Origin: a virus | Direction: 5' to 3' (one strand) | Length of the DNA stretch: 34,912 nucleotides | Virus record (IMG/VR): IMGVR_UViG_3300020187_002787 | Location: 1 to 34,912 of that record | Shown: in pieces, positions 1-8,592 of the stretch | Position numbering within the stretch: position 1 is the stretch's first letter | How the letters are laid out: each line of letters opens with the position of its first letter | Notes under the pieces: model-generated | Told to the model about the DNA's origin: nothing | Seen by the model: only the letters and a program-made list of their open reading frames with translations | Database searches by the model: none | Program-made: the position numbers and the translations under genes

Positions 1-117
1 AACAAAGAAGGTACAGCAGCTATTTTAATAAATGAACATCAATATAAAGCAAATTTCCGAATCGACAAGGAAATAAATACAATGTCGTTAATCCAACAAA
101 TATTAAATAATAAATAA
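1..117 (+). CDS. Clamp-loader large subunit (gp44-like), C-terminal end only
   Basis: The window opens inside a reading frame that runs from base 1 to the TAA at 115-117, leaving 38 residues. The tail contains HQYKANF followed by DKEINTM. This resembles, from memory, the helical C-terminus of T4-like gp44 clamp-loader ATPases, where a QYK..F..D.EIN pattern recurs. The complete gp62-type subunit lies two genes downstream, which fits the gp44-gp62 order of T4-like phages. The AAA+ domain lies outside the window, so the call rests on a short similarity and on context. Confidence 0.5.
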   Translation, partial: NKEGTAAILINEHQYKANFRIDKEINTMSLIQQILNNK

Positions 118-119
118 TT

Positions 120-365
120 ATGCAACAACCAGAGGCACAAATGCCACCTATTGACTTGAAAAACACCACTGAAGTAAAAAATTTTGATGGTGGGAGTGTA
201 TTCCAACAAGGAGTAATTTTACGTAAGGTATCTAAATTTGTAACCGGATCAGAAGAAGATGCATTACTTCCAATCCCAATTTTTTATGATCCTTCTACTA
301 AAAAAATCTTAAAAGATTCAGTTCCAAGAGATTTAAGAAAGGAATTAGAAGACGAACTTTGCTAA
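120..365 (+). CDS. Conserved small phage protein between the clamp-loader genes
   Basis: This is an 81-residue protein whose ATG follows the preceding stop by two bases and whose stop abuts the ATG of the gp62-like gene. The first 10 or so residues are Pro/Gln/Met-rich. The rest is mixed beta/charged and ends in an acidic helix (RDLRKELEDELC). There is no signal peptide or membrane segment. Sitting between the two clamp-loader subunits in a gapless run, it is probably co-expressed with the replisome genes, but I do not recognise a family and no function can be read from the sequence. Confidence 0.75.
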   Translation: MQQPEAQMPPIDLKNTTEVKNFDGGSVFQQGVILRKVSKFVTGSEEDALLPIPIFYDPSTKKILKDSVPRDLRKELEDELC

Positions 366-779
366 ATGAAAAACATCTTTGATTGGTTAAAAGCAATTAA
401 TAACACCAAACCCCCAGTTGAGTCTTTTACAGATAAAGACTGGGAGGTTTGGAATAGTTATATGATACATAGGTTTTTATCTATGAATCCTGATTATTTA
501 GAAATTGTAAACTATGTTCAAGACTTTCCTCCACAGGAAAAAAGAATGATTTACAATATATATAGGGAATTTATTCCTAAAAATAATAAATGGAGTAAAT
601 ATGTTAAATCCAAAGTAAAACAACCTAATAAAGATTTAACAACCCACATTAAAGAACACTATCAATGTTCAAGTAAAGAAGCAGAAGAATATATAAATAT
701 ATTGGATACCCCAGAAATTAATCGTATATTAACCAACAGAGGATTAAATAAAAAAGAAATAAAACCGTTATTAAAATGA
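366..779 (+). CDS. Clamp-loader small subunit, gp62-like
   Basis: This 137-residue protein is the likely small subunit of the phage sliding-clamp loader. With the gp44 ATPase it opens the gp45 ring and places it on primed DNA. The features used are an N-terminal FDWLKAIN segment, the HRFLSMNPDYL block near residue 35, a basic FIPKNNKWSKYVK stretch, and a C-terminal region with HYQCSSKEAEEYINIL. These match the pattern of short gp62 homologues in T4-like marine phages (MxRFLSMN, then basic IPK, then YxxSxxEAxxxL). T4 gp62 itself is longer (about 187 residues). Its 3' end overlaps the next gene by four bases (ATGA). Confidence 0.75.
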   Translation: MKNIFDWLKAINNTKPPVESFTDKDWEVWNSYMIHRFLSMNPDYLEIVNYVQDFPPQEKRMIYNIYREFIPKNNKWSKYVKSKVKQPNKDLTTHIKEHYQCSSKEAEEYINILDTPEINRILTNRGLNKKEIKPLLK

Positions 780-1006
780 CAAAAGAATTATATACTATGT
801 TAAAAACATCTGCTGAAGCAGATAAGGCTAAAGCATTATTATCACTTGAATTATTAGGTAATAAAGCAGTAGGAATTGGAGACCACTCTACAGAAGATTT
901 TTATAAAAACGCTGAAGAAGCACTTATAAATCTAGTTGATGCTGACGATAGACTTGCAGTATTAAACATATACTTCTCAGACAGTAAAGAACAAATCAAT
1001 GGGTGA
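776..1006 (+). CDS. Conserved small T4-like phage protein of unknown function
   Basis: A 76-residue acidic, helical protein that overlaps gp62 by four bases (ATGA) and the next gene by eight. Its central block GIGDHSTEDFYKNAEEAL followed by DADDRLAVL resembles small conserved proteins found near replication genes in T4-like marine phages, where a GIGxH motif recurs. No enzymatic motif is visible. The overlaps suggest translational coupling to the clamp-loader genes. Confidence 0.75.
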   Translation: MTKELYTMLKTSAEADKAKALLSLELLGNKAVGIGDHSTEDFYKNAEEALINLVDADDRLAVLNIYFSDSKEQING

Positions 1007-1490
1007 TACAATCAAAAAATACATAGAGAGTTTAGAAAATAAAATTAATCCCGGGGGACATTTTAGTGCTAATGCCCTTCAATTAGAAAAAGTTATGAGT
1101 AGTAGAGAAATTAGTGACGCTAAAAGTGGAAAAATAACACCAAATTTAAATTCAACCCCTGTAGAAATATTCGAACATGAATATCCAGAATTATCTAATG
1201 AATTTAAAACCATACAAAAAGAAATGTACGAAATGTTTGCTCGTAAACACATGGATTATGGTTTAAATAATATTACTTTAGGTGGAGATATCGTTAATAA
1301 TAGCGATGATAAACAGTTCTCACTAACGGGGTTATGTATTAGATTAACTGATAAGATATCACGTTTAAAAAACTTATTAATTAATGGTAGATCATTTGTT
1401 GAAGGTGAAGGTATGCAAGATACATTTATTGATATTGCCAATTATGGGATAATAGGTCTTTTAGTAGGTCGAAATAAATGGAAAAAATAG
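999..1490 (+). CDS. DUF1599-type (nucleotide-modification associated) protein
   Basis: A 163-residue protein. The C-terminal two thirds carries the DUF1599 signature: MYEMFARKHMDYG near residue 80, GLCIRLTDKISRLKNLL near 112-128, and DTFIDIANYGIIGLL near 142-156. Members of this family occur in phages beside nucleotide metabolism or DNA-modification genes and are thought to act on nucleotides or modified bases, but no reaction is settled. The all-helical layout with acidic residues recalls MazG/dUTPase-like folds, which is an inference. It overlaps the previous gene by eight bases, and its stop is one base before the next start. Confidence 0.7.
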   Translation: MGDTIKKYIESLENKINPGGHFSANALQLEKVMSSREISDAKSGKITPNLNSTPVEIFEHEYPELSNEFKTIQKEMYEMFARKHMDYGLNNITLGGDIVNNSDDKQFSLTGLCIRLTDKISRLKNLLINGRSFVEGEGMQDTFIDIANYGIIGLLVGRNKWKK

Positions 1491-1491
1491 T

Positions 1492-2466
1492 TTGGCGAAG
1501 AAATTACCTAAAATAGTAAAGGAAATAAGGAATAATCCACCCTCACCTGTTAATTATGCATATCAAAAGAATATATCTTATTCCCAGATGTCTATATTCA
1601 GAGGGTGTCCCCATCGTTGGAAACTACAATATAAAGATAAAATTAAACGATTTACATCTTCTATTCATACTGTATTTGGAACGGCTATCCATGAAGCTAT
1701 GCAACATTATTTAGATGTAGCATATGAAAAATCATTTGCTGCTGCCGATAGGGAAATAGACATACAGGAATATTTTCAAGAAGCTTATATAGGTGAATAC
1801 CAAAAACAATACAAATCAAATAACTCAGAACATTTCTCGGATGCGATTGAAATGAGAGAATTTTTCGAGGATGGAGTTGCCATCTTAGAATGGTTTAAGA
1901 AAAAACGTAGTAGATATTTTAGTAAGAAAGGTACTTATTTAGTTGGTTGTGAAATACCCATTGTAATAGCACCAAATAAAATGTTAAATAACGTGTTATA
2001 CATGGGGTATCTTGATGTTGTCACATACCATGAAGCAACAGAGACATTTAAGATAATTGACATTAAAACCAGTACTAGCGGGTGGAATGATTACGCTAAA
2101 AAAGATGAAAATAAACAATTCCAACTCTTACTTTATAAACAATACTTCTCAGAACAATATGGGATACCCTTAGATAAAATTGAAATTGAATTTTTCATTC
2201 TTAAAAGAAAAGTATTAGACCCAGATGATGAAAAACTTATGTCTCCATACCAAGCTTATAGAGTACAACAATTTACACCCCCTAGTGGGAAAATTAAATT
2301 AGGTAGAGCTAAAACAGCTATTAATGATTTTATCAATGAATGTTTTAATTCAAGTGGTAAAATAAAAGAAGCAAATTACCCCAAATCCCCTTCTAAATGG
2401 AATTGTAATTTTTGCCCTTATAATAAAGATAAAGAATTGTGTGGTGCTGGTGAACATTTTTCATAG
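1492..2466 (+). CDS. PD-(D/E)XK nuclease, RecB/Cas4-like, probable Fe-S protein
   Basis: This 324-residue protein is a probable single-strand or end-processing exonuclease. RecB-like motifs appear in order: YSQMSIFRGCPHRW with Cys39, GTAIHEAM with His67, the acidic residue of YLDVV at Asp175, the DIK triad at Asp190-Lys192, and QFQLLLYK near 209-216. Near the C-terminus CNFC and a further Cys (ELCG) give a C-x2-C-x8-C group which, with Cys39, could hold a 4Fe-4S cluster as in AddB and Cas4. The start is TTG at 1492, one base after the upstream stop. No in-frame ATG lies upstream of the conserved region in this spacing. Likely role: recombination or replication-end processing. Confidence 0.85.
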   Translation: MAKKLPKIVKEIRNNPPSPVNYAYQKNISYSQMSIFRGCPHRWKLQYKDKIKRFTSSIHTVFGTAIHEAMQHYLDVAYEKSFAAADREIDIQEYFQEAYIGEYQKQYKSNNSEHFSDAIEMREFFEDGVAILEWFKKKRSRYFSKKGTYLVGCEIPIVIAPNKMLNNVLYMGYLDVVTYHEATETFKIIDIKTSTSGWNDYAKKDENKQFQLLLYKQYFSEQYGIPLDKIEIEFFILKRKVLDPDDEKLMSPYQAYRVQQFTPPSGKIKLGRAKTAINDFINECFNSSGKIKEANYPKSPSKWNCNFCPYNKDKELCGAGEHFS

Positions 2467-2478
2467 ATTCACACATAC

Positions 2479-2494
2479 GTATATATAATAAAAT
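2479..2494 (+). promoter_or_regulatory. Candidate AT-rich (late-type) promoter element
   Basis: In the 50-base gap after the nuclease gene, GTATATATAATAAAAT resembles ATATTTATAACAAAAT at 18747 and ATATTTATAATAAAAT at 33499, each just upstream of a gene. The shared core is TATAA(T/C)AAAA. It is loosely like the T4 late promoter TATAAATA. In such AT-rich DNA chance matches are expected, so this is tentative. Confidence 0.3.
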
Positions 2495-2516
2495 AATGTT
2501 TTAATAAATAAAGACT

Positions 2517-2714
2517 ATGGCCAATAAAGACATGACACTTACTAGTGTAAAAATCAAAAGTGATTTATTTGAGAATTTTAAAATTGAATGTGTAAAACGT
2601 AAGTTTTCATTCCAAAAACTTGCTGATAGAGCTATCTATCTATACCTTACAAATGAAGACTTTCGAAAACAAATTACTAATCAAATTAATCTTGAAATAA
2701 AAGATGATGAATAA
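2517..2714 (+). CDS. Ribbon-helix-helix-like small DNA-binding protein
   Basis: A 65-residue protein. Residues 6-16 (MTLTSVKIKSD) form a candidate beta ribbon, followed by helix FENFKIECVKRK, a turn and helix SFQKLADRAIYLYL, which is the usual RHH/Arc-MetJ layout. It is likely a dimeric DNA-binding regulator. It stands at the head of the glycan island, its coding end overlaps the first glycosyltransferase start by 11 bases, and a candidate AT-rich promoter lies just upstream, so it may control that operon. That role is inferred from position. Confidence 0.65.
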   Translation: MANKDMTLTSVKIKSDLFENFKIECVKRKFSFQKLADRAIYLYLTNEDFRKQITNQINLEIKDDE

Positions 2715-4146
2715 AAATTTTGAATATTTACCTAAAGAACAAAGGAAAAAAATATTATTAATTTGTGATGATATTAGAGTCCATTCTGGAGTTGCTACAG
2801 TAGCCAAAGAGATAGTACTTCATACTTCACATCATTTTAATTGGGTTCAAATGGCAGGAGCCATTAAACATCCTGATCAGGGTAAAAGAATAGATTTATC
2901 TAAGAGTATTGATGAGCAATTCAAAATAAAAGACTCCTCAGTAACATTATACCCTCAAAATGGGTATGGAACTCCAGAATCAGTAAGACAAATAATAGAT
3001 ATAGAAAAACCAGATGCTATAATGTTATTTACTGATCCTAGATATTTTATTTGGTTGTTTAATATGGAGAATGAAATCCGTAGAAAAATACCTATTACTT
3101 ACTTAAATATTTGGGATGATTATCCTGCCCCTATGTACAATCAACCTTACTATGAAGCTTGTGATTTATTAATGGGTATTTCTAAACAAACAGTTAATAT
3201 TAATAAATTAGTATTAGGAGACAAAGGTAAAAATAAAATCTTTAAATATATCCCTCATGGATTAAACTCAGATATTTTTTTCCCAATAAACCCTAAGGAT
3301 CCAGAATTTAAAAACTTCAAAAAGTTAATTTTTCAAGATAGAACCCCAGAGTTTGTTCTCTTTTTCAATTCTAGAAATATTAGAAGAAAACAAATTCCTG
3401 ATACTTTATTAGCATTTAGATCCTTTTTAGATTCTCTTCCAAAAGAAAAAGCTAAAAATTGTTTTATAATATTACACACAGAATTAATTACAGAAGCTGG
3501 TACAGATTTAAAAGCTGTAAAAGAATACCTATTTAATGAAAATTATAAAGAAAATGTTATATTTTCTACATCAAAATTAACTCAACCACAACTTAATTAT
3601 TTGTATAACATAGCAGATGCACAGATATTACTTACATCAAATGAAGGTTGGGGGTTATCCATAACAGAAGCATTACTTTCAGGTACACCCATTATTGCTA
3701 ATGTAACAGGGGGTATGCAAGATCAAATGAGATTCGAAGACAATAAAGGAGAGTGGTATACACCAGATGCTGATATTCCTTCTAATCATAAAAAAACATT
3801 TGATAAACATGGAGAATGGGCTTTTCCAGTATATCCCTCTAATAGATCAATCCAAGGATCACCTATGACACCTTATATTTTTGATGATAGATGTAAATGG
3901 GAAGATGCTTGTGACCAAATTAAAAAAATCTATAATCTACCTAAAGAAGAAAGACAAGCTTTAGGTTTAAAAGGTAGAGAATGGGCTATGTCAAAAGAAG
4001 CTGGGTTTACAATCAAACACCAAGCTGATAGAGTTATAGAAGCCTTTAATGATTTGTTTAGTAGTTGGAAACCACGAGATACATATGAAGTTGTCAATGC
4101 AAATGAATATAAAGGTAAATTTTTAAATCATAAAATAGAATACTAA
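2704..4146 (+). CDS. GT4-type glycosyltransferase (GT-B fold)
   Basis: A 480-residue retaining GT-B glycosyltransferase. The N-terminal domain begins with KILLICDDIRVHSGVATVA, an acceptor-side Rossmann start with a Gly loop. The C-terminal donor domain has NSRNIRRKQ near 222-230 and the EX7E motif E314-GWGLSIT-E322 followed by GTPIIANVTGG. Cytosolic, with no signal peptide. It is the first of fourteen abutting or overlapping genes and uses either of two tandem ATG codons (2704 or 2707) inside the end of the RHH gene. The sugar donor and acceptor cannot be told from sequence. Confidence 0.85.
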   Translation: MMNKNFEYLPKEQRKKILLICDDIRVHSGVATVAKEIVLHTSHHFNWVQMAGAIKHPDQGKRIDLSKSIDEQFKIKDSSVTLYPQNGYGTPESVRQIIDIEKPDAIMLFTDPRYFIWLFNMENEIRRKIPITYLNIWDDYPAPMYNQPYYEACDLLMGISKQTVNINKLVLGDKGKNKIFKYIPHGLNSDIFFPINPKDPEFKNFKKLIFQDRTPEFVLFFNSRNIRRKQIPDTLLAFRSFLDSLPKEKAKNCFIILHTELITEAGTDLKAVKEYLFNENYKENVIFSTSKLTQPQLNYLYNIADAQILLTSNEGWGLSITEALLSGTPIIANVTGGMQDQMRFEDNKGEWYTPDADIPSNHKKTFDKHGEWAFPVYPSNRSIQGSPMTPYIFDDRCKWEDACDQIKKIYNLPKEERQALGLKGREWAMSKEAGFTIKHQADRVIEAFNDLFSSWKPRDTYEVVNANEYKGKFLNHKIEY

Positions 4147-5468
4147 TGAGTAAACCAAGATTTGTAATATCATCCCCATTTGACACCTATAGTGGGTATG
4201 GAAGTCGATCCCGAGATATAATTAAAGCTATAATTGAATTAGATAAATATGAAGTCCAACTTTTGCCACAAAGATGGGGATCAACAGCATGGGGTTTTTG
4301 TAAAGAAAACCCGGAATGGGAATTCTTAATAAAACATATAGCAACCCCAGAATGGAATAAAACAAAACCTGATATTTGGATGCAAATAACTATCCCAAAT
4401 GAATTCCAACCTGTAGGAAAATATAATATAGGATGTACAGCAGGAATTGAGTCTACTGCTTGTAAAGCAGAATGGGTCGAAGGTTTAAATAGAATGGATA
4501 TGAATTGGGTTTCTTCAAAACATTCTAAAAAAGTTTTTGAAAGTATGAGATATGAAAGAAAAAACAACCAAACAGGTCAAACAGTTGGTATGGTTCAGCT
4601 TCAAAAACCGATGCATGTTATATTTGAAGGTGTTAATTTAGATATATATAAACCTTTAAAACAAAAAAGTTTAATTAATTTAGATAATGTAAAAGAAAAT
4701 TTCAACTATTTATTTGTAGGACATTGGATGGGTGGTGAAATAGGCCATGATAGAAAAAATGTGGGGTTAATGGTTAAGGCTTTTTATGAAACCTTTAAAA
4801 ATAAAAAGCAAAAACCTGGATTAATAATGAAAACTTCTGTAGGGGTAGAATCTCATATAAGTAAAGATACAATACTAAAAAGAATTAAAGATATTAGAGA
4901 AAGTGTTAATTCTGATGATTTACCAAATATATATCTTATTAATGGGTCTTTTAGTGATGAAGATATAAATGGTTTATATAACAATTCAAAAGTAAAAGCT
5001 ATGGTATCCTTAACTAAGGGGGAAGGATATGGTAGACCCTTACTTGAATTTAGTTTAACAGGAAAACCTATTATAGCAACCAATTTCTCCGGACATACTG
5101 ACTTTTTACATAGAAATTTCACTACTTTACTTCCTGGAGAATTAGAAAATGTCCATAAGAGTGCGGCTAATGATTGGCTAATCCCAGAATCTCAGTGGTT
5201 TAAAGTAAGTACCCCTCATGTAGGTCAATCGTTTACTGATGTTTTTAAAAAGTATTCTGTTTTTAAAACAAAAGCAAAACAACAACTAAAATATTCTAAA
5301 TCCAATTTTAGTTATAAGAAAATGAAGGAATTGGTTGGTAATGTTTTAAATTCAAATATTCCTGATTTCCCAAAACAAGTATCTTTAAGTTTGCCTACAT
5401 TAAAGAAAACTTCACCAAAGGTAGAATTACCTAAATTAACTTTACCAAAACTTACAAAAACAAAATAA
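4146..5468 (+). CDS. GT4-type glycosyltransferase with Lys/Pro/Leu tail
   Basis: A 440-residue GT-B enzyme coupled to the previous one by a TAATG overlap. The N-terminus has SSPFDTYSGYGSRSRD, as in many GT4 proteins. The donor domain has the EX7E motif E293-GYGRPLL-E301, then GKPIIATNFSGHTDF. The last 30 or so residues form a low-complexity tail of repeated (S/E)LPxL(K/T)K units ending LPKLTKTK, which lies outside the catalytic fold and may be a linker or docking peptide. Two tandem GT4 enzymes suggest sequential sugar additions. Confidence 0.85.
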   Translation: MSKPRFVISSPFDTYSGYGSRSRDIIKAIIELDKYEVQLLPQRWGSTAWGFCKENPEWEFLIKHIATPEWNKTKPDIWMQITIPNEFQPVGKYNIGCTAGIESTACKAEWVEGLNRMDMNWVSSKHSKKVFESMRYERKNNQTGQTVGMVQLQKPMHVIFEGVNLDIYKPLKQKSLINLDNVKENFNYLFVGHWMGGEIGHDRKNVGLMVKAFYETFKNKKQKPGLIMKTSVGVESHISKDTILKRIKDIRESVNSDDLPNIYLINGSFSDEDINGLYNNSKVKAMVSLTKGEGYGRPLLEFSLTGKPIIATNFSGHTDFLHRNFTTLLPGELENVHKSAANDWLIPESQWFKVSTPHVGQSFTDVFKKYSVFKTKAKQQLKYSKSNFSYKKMKELVGNVLNSNIPDFPKQVSLSLPTLKKTSPKVELPKLTLPKLTKTK

Positions 5469-5469
5469 T

Positions 5470-5913
5470 ATGAATTTTGATGAATTAATACAATGTACAA
5501 GATGTGGGTCTGATGCCTGTTATAGACAAGAAGTGACTAAAGATATTACACTAGAAATGTGTTATGGGTGTGGGTTTATATCTAATTCTTTATTAAAACC
5601 AGGTAGTAAATTTCTTAAGGAACAAATGGAAGTTTTACCTGAACTTTACAAATCTCTATTAGATGAAGAAGAAGAAACGGGAAAAATATGGATGCCTTCA
5701 ACTATTAATGTAGAAGAAAAAGGAATGGTATTTGCCGATGGTAATTCTCGAAACAATTGGAAATGGGGGGCAGTTAAAGCTGTTCCCGTATCTCCTGAGG
5801 AATCAGAAAAATACCAAAACAAGAAATTCAGACCAGATATGTCTACAATAAAACATTTTATAGAACGTGATTTTATTGGAGCACTTTCATATATTGGGGT
5901 ATTACCAGAATAG
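5470..5913 (+). CDS. Zinc-ribbon phage protein of unknown function
   Basis: A 147-residue protein with an N-terminal zinc ribbon: C-x2-C (CTRCG, residues 9-12) and a second C-x2-C in MCYGCGF near residues 31-34. The remainder is acidic with EEEETGKIW and WKWGAVKAVPV segments and no enzyme motif. It lies two bases after a glycosyltransferase and six bases before another, so it is co-transcribed with the glycan genes although its content suggests a nucleic-acid or protein-binding role. Confidence 0.75.
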   Translation: MNFDELIQCTRCGSDACYRQEVTKDITLEMCYGCGFISNSLLKPGSKFLKEQMEVLPELYKSLLDEEEETGKIWMPSTINVEEKGMVFADGNSRNNWKWGAVKAVPVSPEESEKYQNKKFRPDMSTIKHFIERDFIGALSYIGVLPE

Positions 5914-5919
5914 AACAAT

Positions 5920-6543
5920 ATGAAAATAAGTTATGCTATAACAGTATGTAATGAGTTTATTGAAATACAAAAACTCCTTTCAGTACTATTGGTTAATAAG
6001 AGAGAACAGGATGAAATTGTAGTTTTGTTTGATAAACAATCCGGAACTTCTGAAGTTTGGGCTTATTTAATTAAGCTAAAAAATGAAGAACGTATTAAAT
6101 TAACTCGTAAATCTTTTAATAATCATTTTGCTGATTGGAAAAACTACTTAACTAGTCTCTGTATAGGTGAATTTATATTTCAAATAGATGCTGATGAAAT
6201 ACCACATCAATCACTTTTAGAACATCTACCTGAAATACTAAAAGGGAACCCTAACAACGAAGTTTACCTGGTTCCTAGAGTAAATACAGTTGAAGGTCTA
6301 ACTCAAGAACATACTACTAAGTGGAGATGGAATATTGACGATGAAGGAAGAGTCAACTGGCCTGATTACCAATGGCGTATTTGGAAAAATAAACCAGATA
6401 TAAAATGGGTTAATAAAGTTCATGAAAGATTAGAAGGGTTTAGAACTTACGCAACACTACCAGCTTATCATGATTTTGCTCTTATGCATCCTAAAACGAT
6501 AGAAAGACAAGAAAAACAGAATAAATATTACGATACTTTATGA
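5920..6543 (+). CDS. GT2-type glycosyltransferase (GT-A fold)
   Basis: A 207-residue protein starting MKISYAITVCNE, the usual first strand of GT2 enzymes, with the metal-binding DxD-like motif in FIFQIDADEIP (residues 84-94). Later WRIWKN and VNKVHERLEG resemble the SunS/GT2 group of small transferases. It is close to the minimal GT-A size. No membrane segment. It overlaps the HAD gene by four bases (ATGA). It probably adds a single sugar to a cytosolic or lipid-linked acceptor. Confidence 0.75.
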   Translation: MKISYAITVCNEFIEIQKLLSVLLVNKREQDEIVVLFDKQSGTSEVWAYLIKLKNEERIKLTRKSFNNHFADWKNYLTSLCIGEFIFQIDADEIPHQSLLEHLPEILKGNPNNEVYLVPRVNTVEGLTQEHTTKWRWNIDDEGRVNWPDYQWRIWKNKPDIKWVNKVHERLEGFRTYATLPAYHDFALMHPKTIERQEKQNKYYDTL

Positions 6544-6842
6544 ATGTATATGTAGATATTGATGATACCATTTGTGATTATGAGTATGGTTGTGATAAAA
6601 TGAAATATAATTTAGCTAGACCTATTCAAATCAATATAAATAAAATAAACAAATTATATTTAGAAGGAAATACGATTACATATTATACTGCTAGAGGGTC
6701 ACTAACTGGGATTGATTGGTATGAAATTACTAAGAATCAAATAGAAGAATGGGGTTGTAAATACCATCATTTAAGTGTAGGAGAAAAACCCCCATATGAC
6801 TTATTAATTTGTGATAAAACAAAAAGAATTGAAGAAATATGA
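6540..6842 (+). CDS. Minimal HAD-superfamily phosphatase-like protein
   Basis: A 100-residue protein with HAD motif I DIDDT (Asp6, Asp8, Asp9), motif II threonine in YYTARG (Thr50), Lys83 in GEKPPYD, and the acidic motif near ICDKT (Asp92). There is no large cap domain, so it is a stripped-down HAD fold similar to the small hydrolase-like proteins found in bacterial capsule loci. In this setting it may remove phosphate from a sugar-phosphate intermediate, such as a nonulosonate phosphate, but the substrate is inferred only. It is flanked by ATGA overlaps on both sides. Confidence 0.7.
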   Translation: MNVYVDIDDTICDYEYGCDKMKYNLARPIQININKINKLYLEGNTITYYTARGSLTGIDWYEITKNQIEEWGCKYHHLSVGEKPPYDLLICDKTKRIEEI

Positions 6843-7540
6843 AAGAACAAATAATAGATAACTTAAATAAGGTAGGAATATGTGTAATAGAAGACTATTT
6901 TACACCCGAATTTTGTGATCAGGCAGTAAAAGATATAGAAGATGGTTTAATAAAATTCAAATCTAAAATTCAATCTGAGTCTAAAGAAGGAACTTCTGGG
7001 GATAAGAGATTATTTAAAATGGAGAATCATTATGACACAGCAAAAACTTTTGCTAATGATTCTTTATTATTAGAAATAGGAAGTGAATATTATGGTTATC
7101 CTTTAATTAGTCATTTTGTTTTAGGAGGCAAAGTTCAGTCTCAATCCAACCAAATAATTAATAGTGGAGGTGGATGGCATCGAGATAATAGAATGAAACA
7201 AATAAAAACTATTGTGTATCTATCAGATGTTGAAGATAAAGATGGTCCCTATTTATTTCTTCCTTCATCTGATCAATTTGATTTATCTACTAGAGATGGG
7301 ATAGGTAAAGCTACAAGATATGAAGATAAAGTTATAGAAGATTTTTGTAGTAATAACAATTTAGAACCCTTTAAAGTAACAGGTAAAAAAGGAACAGTAA
7401 TATTTACTGATACTTCTTATATTCATAGAGGAGCTAATATACAAGATGGTACACGCTACACATATACTAATTATTATTTTGAAAACCATCCCCAAAGAAT
7501 AGCTATTAGCAAAAATGATTGGGGTAAAAACTATATATAA
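6839..7540 (+). CDS. Phytanoyl-CoA dioxygenase (PhyH) family oxygenase
   Basis: A 233-residue Fe(II)/2-oxoglutarate oxygenase. The facial triad is visible as His114-x-Asp116 (WHRDN) and His196 (YIHRGAN), with Arg206 as the likely 2-oxoglutarate-binding base. GPYLFLPSS before residue 145 is the usual PhyH strand. PhyH-type proteins in glycan loci hydroxylate sugars or other small molecules; the substrate here is unknown. It overlaps the HAD gene by four bases and the next gene as TAATG. Confidence 0.85.
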   Translation: MKEQIIDNLNKVGICVIEDYFTPEFCDQAVKDIEDGLIKFKSKIQSESKEGTSGDKRLFKMENHYDTAKTFANDSLLLEIGSEYYGYPLISHFVLGGKVQSQSNQIINSGGGWHRDNRMKQIKTIVYLSDVEDKDGPYLFLPSSDQFDLSTRDGIGKATRYEDKVIEDFCSNNNLEPFKVTGKKGTVIFTDTSYIHRGANIQDGTRYTYTNYYFENHPQRIAISKNDWGKNYI

Positions 7541-8592
7541 TGGCTCATATATTTAAAAAACCAACAGAGGATAATAAAGGGATTATTGTATTTACCCATA
7601 AAGAATGGCCTTGGTTATTAAAAAATGCACAACAAACTCTAATTGATTTAAAACAATATTTTTATCTAGGATGGAATCAAGGTATATATTTTGGTAATAT
7701 TCCCAATATGCCTAACATTGTAGACTTTACATTTGCAAACCCCTCAGTTTTAGATTTTCCAGATAATGGTAACACTTTAAAAATTGAGTTAATGGATAGA
7801 AATTTCTTAACTGATGATTACAAAGATCTAGGGTTAAAAGATAAATTTTATGATATTATATGTGTTAGTAGAGCAGTTAAATGGAAGAATGTTCCCTCCT
7901 TACTACAGGGGTTAAGAAAATTATATGATGAAGGTAAGTATTATAAAACTTTAATAGTAATCCCTAAGGCAGAAAATGAAACAGTTGAACATTTTGATAC
8001 TGATATTGTAAAAAAATATGAAGAAATGTTTAATTATGAAGAAAGAAAAAACATAACTTTATTAAGAATATCTAGTGAATTAGGTTTTTTAGGGATTTCA
8101 CCTCAAACTATAAATTGGTTTTATAATAATTCTAAAGTATTATACATTGGATCAAAATCAGAAGGTGGGTGTAGAGTAACACATGAAGCTTTACTCTGTG
8201 GGTGTAATATAGTATATTATAAAAACCATCAAGGGCCTATGGTAGATTATTTGACAAAAGAAAATAGTACACCTTTTAATGATTATAATTCAGTAAATCT
8301 GGCATTAGAAGAAGCAATTAAATCTTATGAATATAATCCAACAAGAAAAGATAAATATGAAAAATTATTAAGTGAAAGATATGCCGAAGAAAAATTAGTC
8401 CCTCATTTTAAAAAATTATATTCTAAAAATGGCTATAAATTTGATGGGAAATTAATTAATTGTGATAATTTATCAAATAGACTCCCAGCTCACTATTTAG
8501 ATGTCCCTTGGAATCACCCAACAGAACCAACAGCAGATATAAAATCCAATGAACAGTTAGTAAATTTTATAACACATATAAATAATGGATAA
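7540..8592 (+). CDS. GT-B glycosyltransferase
   Basis: A 350-residue protein. The donor half carries CVSRAVKWKNVPSLLQGL near 108-125 (a GT4 switch-like segment) and the EX7E motif E208-GGCRVTH-E216, followed by CGCNIVYYKN. The N-terminal half is short and lacks the usual Gly-rich loop, so the acceptor domain is reduced. No membrane anchor. It begins in a TAATG overlap with the oxygenase and ends eight bases inside the methyltransferase gene. Confidence 0.75.
   Translation: MAHIFKKPTEDNKGIIVFTHKEWPWLLKNAQQTLIDLKQYFYLGWNQGIYFGNIPNMPNIVDFTFANPSVLDFPDNGNTLKIELMDRNFLTDDYKDLGLKDKFYDIICVSRAVKWKNVPSLLQGLRKLYDEGKYYKTLIVIPKAENETVEHFDTDIVKKYEEMFNYEERKNITLLRISSELGFLGISPQTINWFYNNSKVLYIGSKSEGGCRVTHEALLCGCNIVYYKNHQGPMVDYLTKENSTPFNDYNSVNLALEEAIKSYEYNPTRKDKYEKLLSERYAEEKLVPHFKKLYSKNGYKFDGKLINCDNLSNRLPAHYLDVPWNHPTEPTADIKSNEQLVNFITHINNG

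Noticed and set aside
4187-5918. Minus-strand frames opposite the glycosyltransferases and the zinc-ribbon gene
   Set aside because: They are shadows of well-supported plus-strand genes with motifs; their products look like reverse-frame noise rich in Ser, Phe and Leu.
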